64,000 nucleotides of DNA from the NCBI GenBank assembly GCA_020342235.1, contig CP073212.1, forward strand, positions 372,001 to 436,000, read 5' to 3'. Source of the DNA: Saccharomycopsis phalli. Lineage: Eukaryota > Ascomycota > Saccharomycetes > Ascoideales > Saccharomycopsidaceae. A program made the translations under genes and the position numbers. The notes beneath the pieces were generated by a model that saw nothing but the letters and a program-made list of their open reading frames with translations, was not told where the DNA came from and did no database searches. Positions 29,654 through 39,640 of the stretch are shown in pieces; within the stretch, counting starts at the first letter, position 1; every line of letters starts with the position of its first letter.

Positions 29654-31564
29654 ATGGGCAAGTGGATTGTGGCGGTCTTGTTGCTTTTTGCAACAATCAA
29701 TTGTATGTTGGGCGAGTTTTCGTCGCAGTTGGGTGAGCTTGATGTGCAGTTTTCAAAGCAGGGACCCAGCTTATTACTTCTTCAGGACTATGAGGCGCTT
29801 CTTGCCCGGATAATTCTGACCAAGGTGTTGACCAGAGACCAGGAGAAGGAGATTTTGCCACGAATATATTACAAAAAGGGGTTGATTGATATGTTTTTAG
29901 GGAAAGAGTCCAAAGCCATTGCCGATTTCAAGAGCTGCTTGGAGCACGATCCACAAATGAACTTGGCCAAGGCACGACTCTTGAGGCTATACTTGGAGCA
30001 TGGTCAGTTTGACGAGATTGAGCAGTTCCAGGAGAAAGAAGGCAAGTATCTTAAAGATAACCGCGACTTGGACCTGATTCTCAAGGACAGCTCCGAGATC
30101 AAGCTGGCAATTAGTACGGCACGTGACATGATCCTGGAGAAACGCTATGACCAGTGTATCGATGCTGTGAGTAGTGTGGTGCAAAAGGCTCCCTCGTGTG
30201 TGGAGTTGTACCGGCTTCGAGTGAATTGCAGCATTTCGGCGGCAGTGAGCAACCAGAAGCAAAAGTCGCTGGATGATACCGAGGTGAGTCTTCGGGAGAA
30301 TTTGGCAGCGAACTTGGTGCCTGATTTCTTGATGTTGATGAAGTTGGATCGGCTCACGGTTTCCAACTACATTCGGGTGGCTGGATTGTATTTTTTCGGC
30401 TTGGGCGAGTCCTCAACTGCAGTGAAGCATATTCGGACCGGGCTCCATTACGATATGGACGACGCCACTTTGAAGCAGTACTCGTTGTTTTTCAAGCGCA
30501 GCGAGAAAGTATTGGCGGCTCTAGAGAGATTGCGCAAGTATAATCAGTGGATGTTTGAGGGACACGATGTCGAAGGCATGACTGTCGACACAATTGGCAG
30601 CAAGGAATATGGAGAATTGTTGCACGAGTTATTTGAAGCCAAACCCAACATTCCTGCGCGGGACGTCCGCCGGTTGTACCACGGGAAGGAGTTTTCGAGC
30701 AATTACGAGTACTTGAAGCATCTTTCGCACCAGTTCAACCAGGAACATGGGTTTGTGGACAAACATGACTTGGTCAATGGGTTGGAGCTTGAGCTCGAGC
30801 AGCTTGCGTGCCAGAGCTACTTGTTTTTGAAGAAAACCAAGCTTGCCAAACCCCATTGCACTCGAGCATTGGCCTTGGAGAAACAGAACCACCAAAAGGA
30901 GGGCTTCTTGATCCTGAGTCACGTGCCGTCGATGGTGTTTGAGATCCAGCTGCTTATCAAGAAGAAGGACTTGGACAAGTTGCAGCAGGTGCAGGAGGCG
31001 TACAAGGACAACGAGAAATTGCGCCAGGTGGATGTTTTCCAGAAATTGTACAAGAAAATCGGCACCTTGATGCAGCAGCAGCAGCAAAGACAGCAGCAGC
31101 AACAACAGCAGCAGCAAAGACAACGTCAGCAGCAATGGCAGCAGCAACAGCAGCAACAAAGACAGCCTCAGACTCCTGCCAACGACTACTACAAGACCTT
31201 AGACGTGCCACGTGATTCCAGCGACCGGGACATCAAGACAGCGTACCGGAACTTGGTGAAGAAGTATCATCCTGACAAGTACAAGGGTGACATGACGCCA
31301 GAACAGATTGAGGACAAGATTGCCGAGATCAACAACGCGTATGAGGTGCTTTCCGACCCGGAGTTGAGAAAGCGGTATGATGAAGGTGACGATCCAAACG
31401 CGCCACCAGGCCAAGGAGGATTCCAAAATGGCGGATTCCAAAACGGCGGATTCCAAAACGGCGGATTCCAAAATGGCGGATTCCACTTTAATTTTGGCGG
31501 TCAGGGTGGTGATCAGTTTGGGGGATTTGACTTTGGTGGGTTTAATTTTGGTGGGTTTAGCTAG
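29654..31564 (+). CDS. JEM1: ER-lumen J-domain co-chaperone (Jem1/P58IPK-like)
   Basis: A 636-residue protein. The signal peptide MGKWIVAVLLLFATINCMLG is followed by a TPR-like helical array (about 25-460), a Gln-rich linker (about 472-505) and a J domain (about 510-580) with the catalytic HPD at 539-541, which stimulates the BiP/Kar2 ATPase. The C-terminus is a short G/F segment with NGGFQ repeats and no HDEL. This architecture is that of Jem1 (yeast, 645 aa, nuclear fusion and ERAD) and animal DNAJC3/P58IPK. The poly-Gln tract is encoded by CAG/CAA runs and is probably variable in length. Two CACGTG sites lie upstream. It converges with DBP10. Confidence 0.88.
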   Translation: MGKWIVAVLLLFATINCMLGEFSSQLGELDVQFSKQGPSLLLLQDYEALLARIILTKVLTRDQEKEILPRIYYKKGLIDMFLGKESKAIADFKSCLEHDPQMNLAKARLLRLYLEHGQFDEIEQFQEKEGKYLKDNRDLDLILKDSSEIKLAISTARDMILEKRYDQCIDAVSSVVQKAPSCVELYRLRVNCSISAAVSNQKQKSLDDTEVSLRENLAANLVPDFLMLMKLDRLTVSNYIRVAGLYFFGLGESSTAVKHIRTGLHYDMDDATLKQYSLFFKRSEKVLAALERLRKYNQWMFEGHDVEGMTVDTIGSKEYGELLHELFEAKPNIPARDVRRLYHGKEFSSNYEYLKHLSHQFNQEHGFVDKHDLVNGLELELEQLACQSYLFLKKTKLAKPHCTRALALEKQNHQKEGFLILSHVPSMVFEIQLLIKKKDLDKLQQVQEAYKDNEKLRQVDVFQKLYKKIGTLMQQQQQRQQQQQQQQQRQRQQQWQQQQQQQRQPQTPANDYYKTLDVPRDSSDRDIKTAYRNLVKKYHPDKYKGDMTPEQIEDKIAEINNAYEVLSDPELRKRYDEGDDPNAPPGQGGFQNGGFQNGGFQNGGFQNGGFHFNFGGQGGDQFGGFDFGGFNFGGFS

Positions 31565-31879
31565 CCTGGGAATATCAACCGGTCTATGAGGAGCAGTATT
31601 GTGTTTTGGTTTTGAGTGACAAATGGTGTACTTGAAAATCCAGTTGAACACATGGCTGGCCACTCTATTTTAGACATGTACTTGTCCTGGGTTTTTGTGA
31701 TTCCAATCATTGATTGAATTTACCTTGATATACAATATTCTAAGCATTTATTCTTGATCATGATACTCGTAGATGTTATTGGGTAGTGTGGATGTGGTGA
31801 CCATGTATAATTTTGAATATCGACATTGTCAAGTATTGGCATAATGTGTATTCATGGGCATTGATTTTCTAGTACAAGG

Positions 31880-31963
31880 CACCAATTCTAGCACCAATTC
31901 CAGCACCAATTCCAGCACCAATTCCAGCACCAATTCCAGCACCAATTCCAGCACCAATTCCAG
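31880..31963. repeat. 7 x 12-bp CACCAATTCCAG array
   Basis: Seven contiguous 12-bp units; only the first differs (CACCAATTCTAG). Non-coding. Confidence 0.95.
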
Positions 31964-32217
31964 CACCAGAGTGATATTACTCAATGGATACTTGGTTCAT
32001 TGTGGAATGTAAACAGAAAACATCAGTCATCGTATAGTCTATAGATATAGTCCAGGTAATGCAGTAGCGATACGAGTTGGTAAAATGGCTAAAATATATT
32101 TGCCTAAAATCAAGTCAAAAGTTTTAATCTCCATTTCAAGGGTTTCTCTAGTCTCAAAAATTAATGGCGCCGTCTTGGTTTTTTAAACGTTGAAACATCA
32201 ATCTCACTCCCGGGAGC

Positions 32218-32640
32218 CTAGTATAATAATAATAATGTTTATTTAAGGCTATAGCTATACAGGCTTCCAAAGGAAATATATACTTGGCCGTCTATGACTA
32301 AGGACGGTACTGCTATGTAGTCGTCGAAAGAAAACTCTGCAACAGAGATATAAACTTTTGACTAGAGCTTGAAAATGTGTAATTTAATGAGCATTGGAGG
32401 GGCAAGGAGCTTTTCGCCTGGATCTTTGGAGGTGACTTTAGCCACTCCCCAGGGTACTAGCACGCTTGTCCTCCTAACGAGTTGTAGCCAAAAGGAAAAC
32501 ACCAGTTCAGCACAGATTAGTAGAATCCTATAAGATTGTTAAGTTTTGCCTTGTCTGAGAAATAGAATCCTATAAGATTGTTAAGCTTTGCCTTGTCTGA
32601 GAAATAGACGCGAGCTTGAGTGGCTAGATGGATTAATCTG
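32218..32640 (-). mobile_element. (ATT)n-tailed retroelement, copy B, with internal duplication
   Basis: Homologous along its length to element A (25695-26034), same orientation, with the (ATT)n tail at the low-coordinate side. It contains a near-perfect tandem duplication of about 44 bp (about 32519-32608, encoding YFSDKAKLNNLIGF twice). Further right, 32735-32790 matches an internal part of the same element in the opposite orientation (GTGCCAGTACCGGGGAGG... to AAGCTCATTGCC). Left of the tail, CTCCCGGGAGCCTAGTATA resembles the element's own terminal region inverted. The locus looks like nested or rearranged copies. No target-site duplication was identified. Confidence 0.7.
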
Positions 32641-32898
32641 AGTTGGTTAGATGGATTACCAGAGTGGCTACAACTGGTTAAATAGTAAATCTCTATTTTC
32701 ATTACACTCCAATAAGAGTTGCCGTGCCAGTACCGGGGAGGATGCTCAAGTCACCTCTAAAGATCTAGGCAAAAGCTCATTGCCATAATAGAACGTAAAA
32801 ACATATCCACCACTATATGCATCCATAAATCTACATTCAAAAGACCAAGTTAGATAATAAAGTACACTTGTCAGCATAACATGAATTCACATAGACCA

Positions 32899-33025
32899 TC
32901 TCTATAACTCAGAAGACCATCTCTATAACTCAGAAGCCTTTTCTATAGCTCGACCTTTTCTATAGCTCGACCTTCTCTATAGCTCGACCCTCTATAGCTC
33001 GACCCTCTATAGCTCGACCCTATAA
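32899..33025. repeat. CTATAGCTCGACC and CTCTATAACTCAGAAGACCA arrays
   Basis: Tandem units of 13-19 bp just downstream of DBP10, stepping from ACCATCTCTATAACTCAGAAG to CTATAGCTCGACCTT forms. Confidence 0.85.
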
Positions 33026-33047
33026 ACCATACATCTCGCTCGACTAA

Positions 33048-35786
33048 TCAAAACTTGCGCTTCTTGGCTGGCCGACCGTTCTTATCTCTCCGCTTCTGTT
33101 TCAAGTCGCGCGACTTGCGAATGTCCTCCACCGACTTAATCTCATTTGACCCCTGGCCCTTGCGCTTAAACCCTCTGACCTCGGTTCCATCGTCCATGGC
33201 CTTGCTGACCTTCTTCTTCTGCTTGTGGAAGTTGTCTCTGTACTTGTCTGGGGCCTTTGGCGCCTGTTTCTTGTTGTGCTTGTACCGCTTTCCCGGCCCC
33301 TCGCTGGAACTCTCTTGGGTCCCGACCTTGAGCGAGCTGCCAATGTTGTTGTCCGACTTCCACTTGTCAAATCGGCCCAGCCTGTATGTCGCGGGAATCC
33401 GCTGTCCGCTCTCGCTGATGATGTACTTCTTGTCGGTCGACTTGGAGTTGACGTAGTTCTTCTTGGACTTGTCCCATTTGTACACCTGGCTGTGCACTTG
33501 CACCTTGTCGTCGCCATTGATGTCAAAAGTCGCGTTGCTCGCGTCGGTGGCAAACGACAGCTCGTAGTGCTTGTCCTGTAGGTCTGCTTTGCTGCTGTAG
33601 TGGCTGAGAAAGAAGTTCTCGTCCTTGTACGACTTCTTGGGCTTGTCGGTGTCGAAAGTCGCAAGTAATTCCTTCTCGTCGACATTGAACCCCACCTCGT
33701 TCTCTGTCTTAAACACCTGGTCCTGTACCGAGTGGCTGAGCCCGGCTAGCCGCTCCTTTTCCATCAACGCTTGCCGCTCACGCTGTCGGGCCTGGATCGG
33801 AGCCAACTGGCGCCGACGTCGGGCCATAAAGTCGATCATGTGGTCATTCTTGCTGAACTCAAACACAGTCTCCATCTTGTTGCGGTGTTTCATTCGCTGT
33901 AGCAAGTCGTGCTTGGCAATCTCCTCCTGGCTCTTTTGGCTGAACATCAAGTTTGTCGCGTCCCATGAGCTCTTGATAAGCTCCTTGGATCGCTTGAGCG
34001 ATTCTACTGACGTGACTTTGGCCTTGGTCTTGTAGTACAACTTCTCTGCCTTGGCTGCCACTTTCCGGAGCACCTCAAGGTCGTAATTCTTGGCCAATGT
34101 GTTCATGAGCCCACCCAAATCGTCGAGCGAGTCTCCAGGAATCGAACCAAGCACAAGTCGCTCAGAAAATGATACCTTGGGCTCCACATAGTCGACACCT
34201 TCTTCAGCAGCTTTGGCCCGGAGAATCTCGCACTTTTTGAGATGCATGTCGCTAATGAGAATCTTCCGCCCAAGAAACAACTCCATCTCCACCAACGAAG
34301 GCACCTCGTTGGGTGTCACAATGCTGTAGGCAAAACCCGTGTTCCCGGCACGAGCCGTCCGTCCGACTCGGTGCACAAACAACTTCGACGACGACGGAAG
34401 CGTATAATTGACCACATACTTCAAGAGCGGAATATCAATACCCCGCGCAGCCACATCCGTCACAATAAGAAGCGACGTGATCCCCGCCCGGAAATTATAC
34501 AACTGCCGGCGTCTCGCATGCTGGTCCAACGTCCCGTAGATATAACTGGCTCCGTACCCGGCAAGCCGGAGAAGTGTCCGAAGATACTCCACATGGTGCC
34601 GCGTAGGCGCAAAAATAATCGTTCCCTTGGGCGAAACAAGCTCGTTGGCCTTGGCAAACTTCACCTTGGGCCCATCTTTCTTTGACCCATCTTTCTTTGG
34701 CCCATCTTTCTTTGGCCCTCGCTTCAGCCTCTTCTTCTTGTCGGCATCTTCCTCCTCCTCATCGTCACTCTGCCGCTCACGGAACTCGTCCAACTTCATG
34801 AGCTCCTCATCCGTCAGAAGCGGAAGCTGGATCAAGTCCTGTACAATGTACAAGAGGTTTGCGTCCCGGTCCTGCGACTTGCAAGACAAGAAACACATCT
34901 CCAACTCGTCCGAGATCTTCGACTCCGTGTCCAACCGGATCAACACCGGGTTGCTGAGCCCGACTTTGGCAAAGTTGACAAGCGATTTTGGAAGCGTCGC
35001 ACTGAAGAGAATCGCCTGCTTCGACGCAGGAAGCGACACCACCAACTCGTTCAATGCCTCTTCAAACGAAGCCTCAAACAACTGGTCCGCCTCGTCAAAG
35101 ATAATCGTCTCGACAAGCTTCAAATCGAGACTCATTTCCGTCCGCAAGTGGAGAAACCGGCCGGGGGTCGCAATTATCACATCCGGGTTGCTGAGCATCG
35201 ACGAAAACTGTTCCTCCAAGGAATCACCACCTACAAGCAACGTCGCTCGGAGCTGTGTGCCCCGCGAAAAGTCCTTGAACGCCTTGTACGTTTGGAGTGC
35301 CAATTCACGGTTCGGAGAAAGAATGATACTCCGCACTCCAACCTTGGCTGAATGGGTCTTGAGCTTCTCAATCAACGGGAGAAGGAAAGCAGCCGTCTTC
35401 CCGGACCCCGTCCGCGCCATTCCAACCACGTCTCGTCCCGAAATGATCAACGGAATCGTTCTTCTCTGGATCGGAGTAGGCTGCTTGAATCCTTTTTTCG
35501 AAACATTGTAGAGGATTTTCTTGGAAAGCCCAAAACTCGCAAATGTCCCTGCCTTGGACTTTGTGTTGGTGCTTACAATCTCCTTGATATCCTCGTCGTC
35601 ATCAGAAAGTTCCAAGTTCGGCATCACTTCTTTTTCCTCTTTTTCCTCTTCTTCCTCCTCTTCCTCTTCCTCTTGCTCGTCATCTGAATAAATTATTTCA
35701 TCCTGGTAATCTTCCCCCTCGGATTCCGACTCTCCAAGCCCAAACTTCGAACTGAGATCCACCTGTTCATCTTCGGACGATGACAT
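33048..35786 (-). CDS. DBP10: DEAD-box RNA helicase of 60S ribosome biogenesis
   Basis: A 912-residue nucleolar ATPase for pre-60S assembly. An acidic N-terminus (about 20-70) precedes the helicase core: Q-motif region FKQPTPIQ, motif I ARTGSGKT (124-131), PNREL, ATPGR, motif II DEAD (231-234), SAT, then a lysine-rich insertion with KKDG repeats, DVAARGIDIP, and motif VI HRVGRTARAG. A DBP10CT-type C-terminal region and a strongly basic end (KKRKF) follow. The DEADQLFE wording and the long basic C-terminal extension distinguish Dbp10 from other DEAD proteins. The S. cerevisiae orthologue has 995 residues. It is divergent from EMW1 with only 110 bp between starts. Confidence 0.95.
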   Translation of the reverse strand: MSSSEDEQVDLSSKFGLGESESEGEDYQDEIIYSDDEQEEEEEEEEEEKEEKEVMPNLELSDDDEDIKEIVSTNTKSKAGTFASFGLSKKILYNVSKKGFKQPTPIQRRTIPLIISGRDVVGMARTGSGKTAAFLLPLIEKLKTHSAKVGVRSIILSPNRELALQTYKAFKDFSRGTQLRATLLVGGDSLEEQFSSMLSNPDVIIATPGRFLHLRTEMSLDLKLVETIIFDEADQLFEASFEEALNELVVSLPASKQAILFSATLPKSLVNFAKVGLSNPVLIRLDTESKISDELEMCFLSCKSQDRDANLLYIVQDLIQLPLLTDEELMKLDEFRERQSDDEEEEDADKKKRLKRGPKKDGPKKDGSKKDGPKVKFAKANELVSPKGTIIFAPTRHHVEYLRTLLRLAGYGASYIYGTLDQHARRRQLYNFRAGITSLLIVTDVAARGIDIPLLKYVVNYTLPSSSKLFVHRVGRTARAGNTGFAYSIVTPNEVPSLVEMELFLGRKILISDMHLKKCEILRAKAAEEGVDYVEPKVSFSERLVLGSIPGDSLDDLGGLMNTLAKNYDLEVLRKVAAKAEKLYYKTKAKVTSVESLKRSKELIKSSWDATNLMFSQKSQEEIAKHDLLQRMKHRNKMETVFEFSKNDHMIDFMARRRRQLAPIQARQRERQALMEKERLAGLSHSVQDQVFKTENEVGFNVDEKELLATFDTDKPKKSYKDENFFLSHYSSKADLQDKHYELSFATDASNATFDINGDDKVQVHSQVYKWDKSKKNYVNSKSTDKKYIISESGQRIPATYRLGRFDKWKSDNNIGSSLKVGTQESSSEGPGKRYKHNKKQAPKAPDKYRDNFHKQKKKVSKAMDDGTEVRGFKRKGQGSNEIKSVEDIRKSRDLKQKRRDKNGRPAKKRKF

Positions 35787-35896
35787 GCTGTTGATGAATT
35801 TGTTTCTAAAAATTTTTATATTCCTGCGGCATCATGCACACCCAATGATCTGCATGAGGATGCATCTCACCAATTTTTTTTTCCACACTCTTCAAC
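35787..35896. promoter_or_regulatory. 110-bp bidirectional promoter with RRPE-like motif
   Basis: AAAAATTTTT at 35808-35817, the core of the ribosomal RNA processing element, and a poly-T run at about 35874-35882 lie between the divergent starts of DBP10 and EMW1. The motif suits a ribosome-biogenesis gene; use is inferred. Confidence 0.45.
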
Positions 35897-38419
35897 ATGT
35901 CATTGCTACAACTTCACAGCGACTTGGTGGTCCTCCGGCAGTTTAAACAGGCCAGGAAGCTAGATAGAGAGTCTTCTGTTGATGCTACTGTTTTTGAGCT
36001 CTTTTCGCTTCTCCTCAACGGAGATTATCTCGGGGTGATCAACCATGGCACTTTTGTGAATTTCTGGAACAATTTCAATCTCGACAGCTTTACCATCGAC
36101 TTCCATCATGACAAGCCGGTTTCAGACTCGTTGGGGCTTTTTTTGGCAATTTCGTTGGGCCAATTGTTTGTGCAACTCAATTATACCGGGCCTGCAATTG
36201 AGGATCCAATAAACGTGCCTGAGGACCCGAAATGGGTCGACAAGTTGAATATCGATGGCTTGATTGTGTATGAATTGACTGAGAAGGTCAATTTGCTTGT
36301 CATCTGTCTTGCTTTGCTTGAAAAATTGTCTCCTGCGTATCCATTGTTGGACCGTACCATCAGCACCAACGAGATTGAGACAATCCAGCTCCAAAATGAG
36401 ATTGAAGGATATGTCAATTGGTGGAGATCGCGGTTTTTGCACGTTCAGATGTCGCTTTTTACGGACATCAGCGGGGTTTTGTTGACGGTTCTGGCCGCAC
36501 TTTTGCTGTCGGCAAAAGCGGTTGTCACGCAAGACCAGCAGCTCAACTACTTTTTGGAACGGGCCCGGAACGCGTACCAAGGTGAATTGGAAAACGAGGT
36601 CGTCAAGCACTTGGAATCGGCGCAGAAATTGTCGAAATTCGAGATGGTTCTTACCGGAGCCAAGGCCAAAAAGACAAAGTACCAGAACGTGGCTACAGCG
36701 TCGTTGGTGGTTTTGGCGAAAAGTGAGAACGAGGAGGAGGAGGAGAGCGAGGAAGGGGTGGAAAACAAGCCGTTGAACTCGGACTTGTTGTTGGAGATTC
36801 CAAGGTATGAGAAGTTGGATCCCGAGGTGGAAACCATGCCGCAAGAGAAGAGCATGGCGATCAAAGACCGGTTGATGCCCGTGGCGATGCAGGGGAGCGA
36901 GATTCCGCGGTCATTGACCGAGTTGGACATCAATTCGCCGCCTCGATTGACGATTCTTGACTCGGTGCAGTTGTACTTGCGGCTTGTGGCGGTGCGGCAG
37001 ATTTCTCCAAGTGGAAGTGCCTTGGTGGAAGAAGAGTTGATGGCGATGGTGCAGCGTCTCATTTCCAACGGCTCCAGCAATTGGCTCTTGTTTCTGAAGT
37101 GTTTATGGCAGCGGAGTATCATTGAGAGCTCCAAGGCCAAGACGGTGGAACGGGGCGTGTTCCAGATGCAGGCACTTGTCGAGGAGTTGAATGTGGAGAT
37201 GACGCGGATATTCCCCGAGAAAAAGGATGCCAACGTCGCGGGAAGACTCCGGTATTTCCACGTGCTTCCTCTCCAGCCACGATGGAGCTTGGACGCGGTG
37301 TTGGCTGAAAAGTACGTTTCCATTGGGGTGATGAAGTCTGCGCTTGAGATTTACGAGCGGTTGGGCATGGTGGCCGAGATTGCTGCGTGCTACGGCAGTT
37401 TTGGCCAGGAGGAAAAGGCCCAGAGTGTGTTGGAGAAGCGGTTGCAGACGCATCCGAATGATGCGCGTTGCTGGTCGATTTTGGGCGACGTGAAGCAGGA
37501 TCCGGCGCTCTGGGAGAAGGCATGGCAGCTAGGGAAGTACCAGAACGCCAAAGTGTCATTGGGTAAGTACTTTTATGCCAAAGGGCAGTTGGATTTGGCG
37601 GTGAAGCACATGAACGAGGTTCTCCGTCAAAATCCGCTCAGCTTTGCAAACTGGTACTTTTACGGGTGTCTTGGCTTGGAAACCGAGCAGTATGAGTTGG
37701 CCACCGAGGCGTTTACGCGCTGTGTGAGCATTGATGACACCCATTCGCATGCGTGGAGCAACTTGGGGAGCTCGCTTTTGAACGTGGGGAAGCCGCGCGA
37801 GGCTCTTTTGGCGTTTGAGAACGCGACCAAGTTGGCCGACGTGTCCAACTGGAAAGTCTGGGAAAATTTCCAGTTGACTGCGCTTCGTTTGGGCGAGTGG
37901 AACAAGGTGTTGCAAGCTAGCAAGGTGTTGGCAGAAGCACACAAGCGCGAGCCGAACGTCGAGGTAGTGAGCCAGCTTGTGACAAAATTGGTGGAAGAGC
38001 CGTTCCAGGAAGACAGCCAGACGTTTTTTTCCAAGACCTGTGTGGATTACGTGTGCAATATCGTGGCGACCGTGAATAGCAACCCCAATGTGTGGAAGTT
38101 ACAGGCCAAGGTCGAGATCTGGCGCCATCAGCCTGGGAGTGCTTTGGAATGCTTTGAGCGTGCGTTCCGAGCCGACTGTAATCTGCCCAAGTTGGTTTCC
38201 AGCGAATCCGTGTGGAATCGTGCGGTTGACGGCTGTGCCGATTTGGTGGCAGCGTATGAGTCACTTGGTGAGCAGGAGCAAAATGGGGAGGTTGTATGTA
38301 AAGACTGGAAGTTTAAGGCAAAGAGTGCGGTTCGGGTGGTGATGAATCGGGGGAGAATTAGCTGGAAGGACAGTGATGGCTGGGAAAAGTTGGAGGGACT
38401 TAAAGAGGAGTTGGTTTGA
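35897..38419 (+). CDS. EMW1: TPR protein Emw1 / TTC27 homologue
   Basis: An 840-residue protein resembling yeast Emw1 (about 904 aa, essential, linked to cell-wall integrity) and animal TTC27. The N-terminal 250 residues are helical without repeats. A Glu-rich acidic patch (ENEEEEESEEG, about 277-288) comes before the conserved central part. A run of TPRs follows (about 480-720), with typical NPLSFANWYFYGCLGLETEQYELATEAFTRCV and HSHAWSNLGSSLLNVGKPREALLAF units. No signal peptide or membrane segment. The first unit of a 41-bp repeat array overlaps the stop codon. Molecular function is poorly known in any organism. Confidence 0.85.
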   Translation: MSLLQLHSDLVVLRQFKQARKLDRESSVDATVFELFSLLLNGDYLGVINHGTFVNFWNNFNLDSFTIDFHHDKPVSDSLGLFLAISLGQLFVQLNYTGPAIEDPINVPEDPKWVDKLNIDGLIVYELTEKVNLLVICLALLEKLSPAYPLLDRTISTNEIETIQLQNEIEGYVNWWRSRFLHVQMSLFTDISGVLLTVLAALLLSAKAVVTQDQQLNYFLERARNAYQGELENEVVKHLESAQKLSKFEMVLTGAKAKKTKYQNVATASLVVLAKSENEEEEESEEGVENKPLNSDLLLEIPRYEKLDPEVETMPQEKSMAIKDRLMPVAMQGSEIPRSLTELDINSPPRLTILDSVQLYLRLVAVRQISPSGSALVEEELMAMVQRLISNGSSNWLLFLKCLWQRSIIESSKAKTVERGVFQMQALVEELNVEMTRIFPEKKDANVAGRLRYFHVLPLQPRWSLDAVLAEKYVSIGVMKSALEIYERLGMVAEIAACYGSFGQEEKAQSVLEKRLQTHPNDARCWSILGDVKQDPALWEKAWQLGKYQNAKVSLGKYFYAKGQLDLAVKHMNEVLRQNPLSFANWYFYGCLGLETEQYELATEAFTRCVSIDDTHSHAWSNLGSSLLNVGKPREALLAFENATKLADVSNWKVWENFQLTALRLGEWNKVLQASKVLAEAHKREPNVEVVSQLVTKLVEEPFQEDSQTFFSKTCVDYVCNIVATVNSNPNVWKLQAKVEIWRHQPGSALECFERAFRADCNLPKLVSSESVWNRAVDGCADLVAAYESLGEQEQNGEVVCKDWKFKAKSAVRVVMNRGRISWKDSDGWEKLEGLKEELV

Positions 38420-38532
38420 TTGGGATTAGGAGTTTGTCTATGTCCGAGAGTTGATTTGATTGGGGATTAGGAGTTTGCCTAGGTCCAAGAGTTGATTTGA
38501 TTGGGGATTAGGAGTTTGCCTAGGTCCAAGAG
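38411..38532. repeat. 3 x 41-bp array at the EMW1 3' end
   Basis: Copies at 38411-38450, 38451-38491 and 38492-38532, built on TTGATTTGATTGGGGATTAG plus GAGTTTGCCTAGGTCCAAGAG. The last two are identical; the first is diverged and contains the EMW1 stop. Confidence 0.93.
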
Positions 38533-39640
38533 TTGGCGAGGTTGATTGGATGAGGCATGATTTGGCCAAATGTAGATTCAGTGGCTTGGGTATATTCTGT
38601 ATGGAATACATTGTAAATGGTGTGGTTTGATTCATGAGTGTGATTTAATGTGAGTATAATATGCTTTGATTCAATATATGTATTCGCAAACGCAAGTGTT
38701 GTAATAATTCGTCTATACATTTGATATCAATGAATCTTGCATGTTAATGTTGTAGTGTAATGAAAAGATATTACAGTTTTACTTTGGCTGTACGCCTCCC
38801 ACCTTGTCAATTCCAAGTCTCTCCAAATGACGTGATTGATGAGAATTGCTCATTATTGAGTAATCTCATGTTCCCAAGAATCCTCTACGTTTTCAAATTA
38901 TAATAGTCGGACACTTGTCTTGATACGCAGTAAATGTATTTTAGTCATTTCGCCAACTCGTATCGTACAAACTACATTACACTATCTATTATACTTTCTA
39001 TTGAGTTGAAAACCACAAGAAACCGACAATGGAAAAGTAATTCTACGTTGGAATTACTCACTAAACATTACAACTCAGCGGTCATGCAGTTGTAACAACA
39101 AGTAAAACACATGACAATAGGATCTTACAAGAGAATATTCTTTCCTCTAAAGAGAGGACATTGCGTAGTTCAAGGGAACACGGAAATCAATTCAATCATC
39201 ACTACCGTTCCTATTATTCAATTATAAAGGAATAAAACCCATCTATATTTAGATAAAAATCTGAGCAAAGGCTTGTAACAATGTCACACTCTATAGATGA
39301 AGAATTGACATTGTCACTTTCAATTACACTTTATATTCGACTTCATCTCTCTATGCTTCTCCTTATACCTATAAGCCAGTCATGTGACTTTACTCATTCA
39401 AGTCATGCATCTGTAAACTCTATCACGTGACACGATCTACAACAGATTCATGCTGTCTTTTATCCATAACACTCCAACTAAATACCACTCTAATTCATTA
39501 ATTTGGCAAACCTCTGTAAATCTTCCGGAATCTTGCCTCCATTATACAACACACCTTTGGATACATCCAAGCTACAGTTGCTACATTATTCACATACATC
39601 CATTTAATATCGATACCTCCCAATATCGTACTTCAACAGA
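38533..39640. other. Convergent 3' spacer, EMW1 and FAS1
   Basis: AT-rich. Nothing coding or structured that I can support. Confidence 0.5.

Larger units (their letters stand above)
31565..33047. other. Convergent 3' spacer (JEM1 and DBP10) with repeats and retroelement copy B
   Basis: Holds three structures listed separately: a 12-bp array (31880-31963), retroelement copy B (about 32218-32790) and the CTATAGCTCGACC array (32899-33025). No host gene was seen. Confidence 0.7.
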
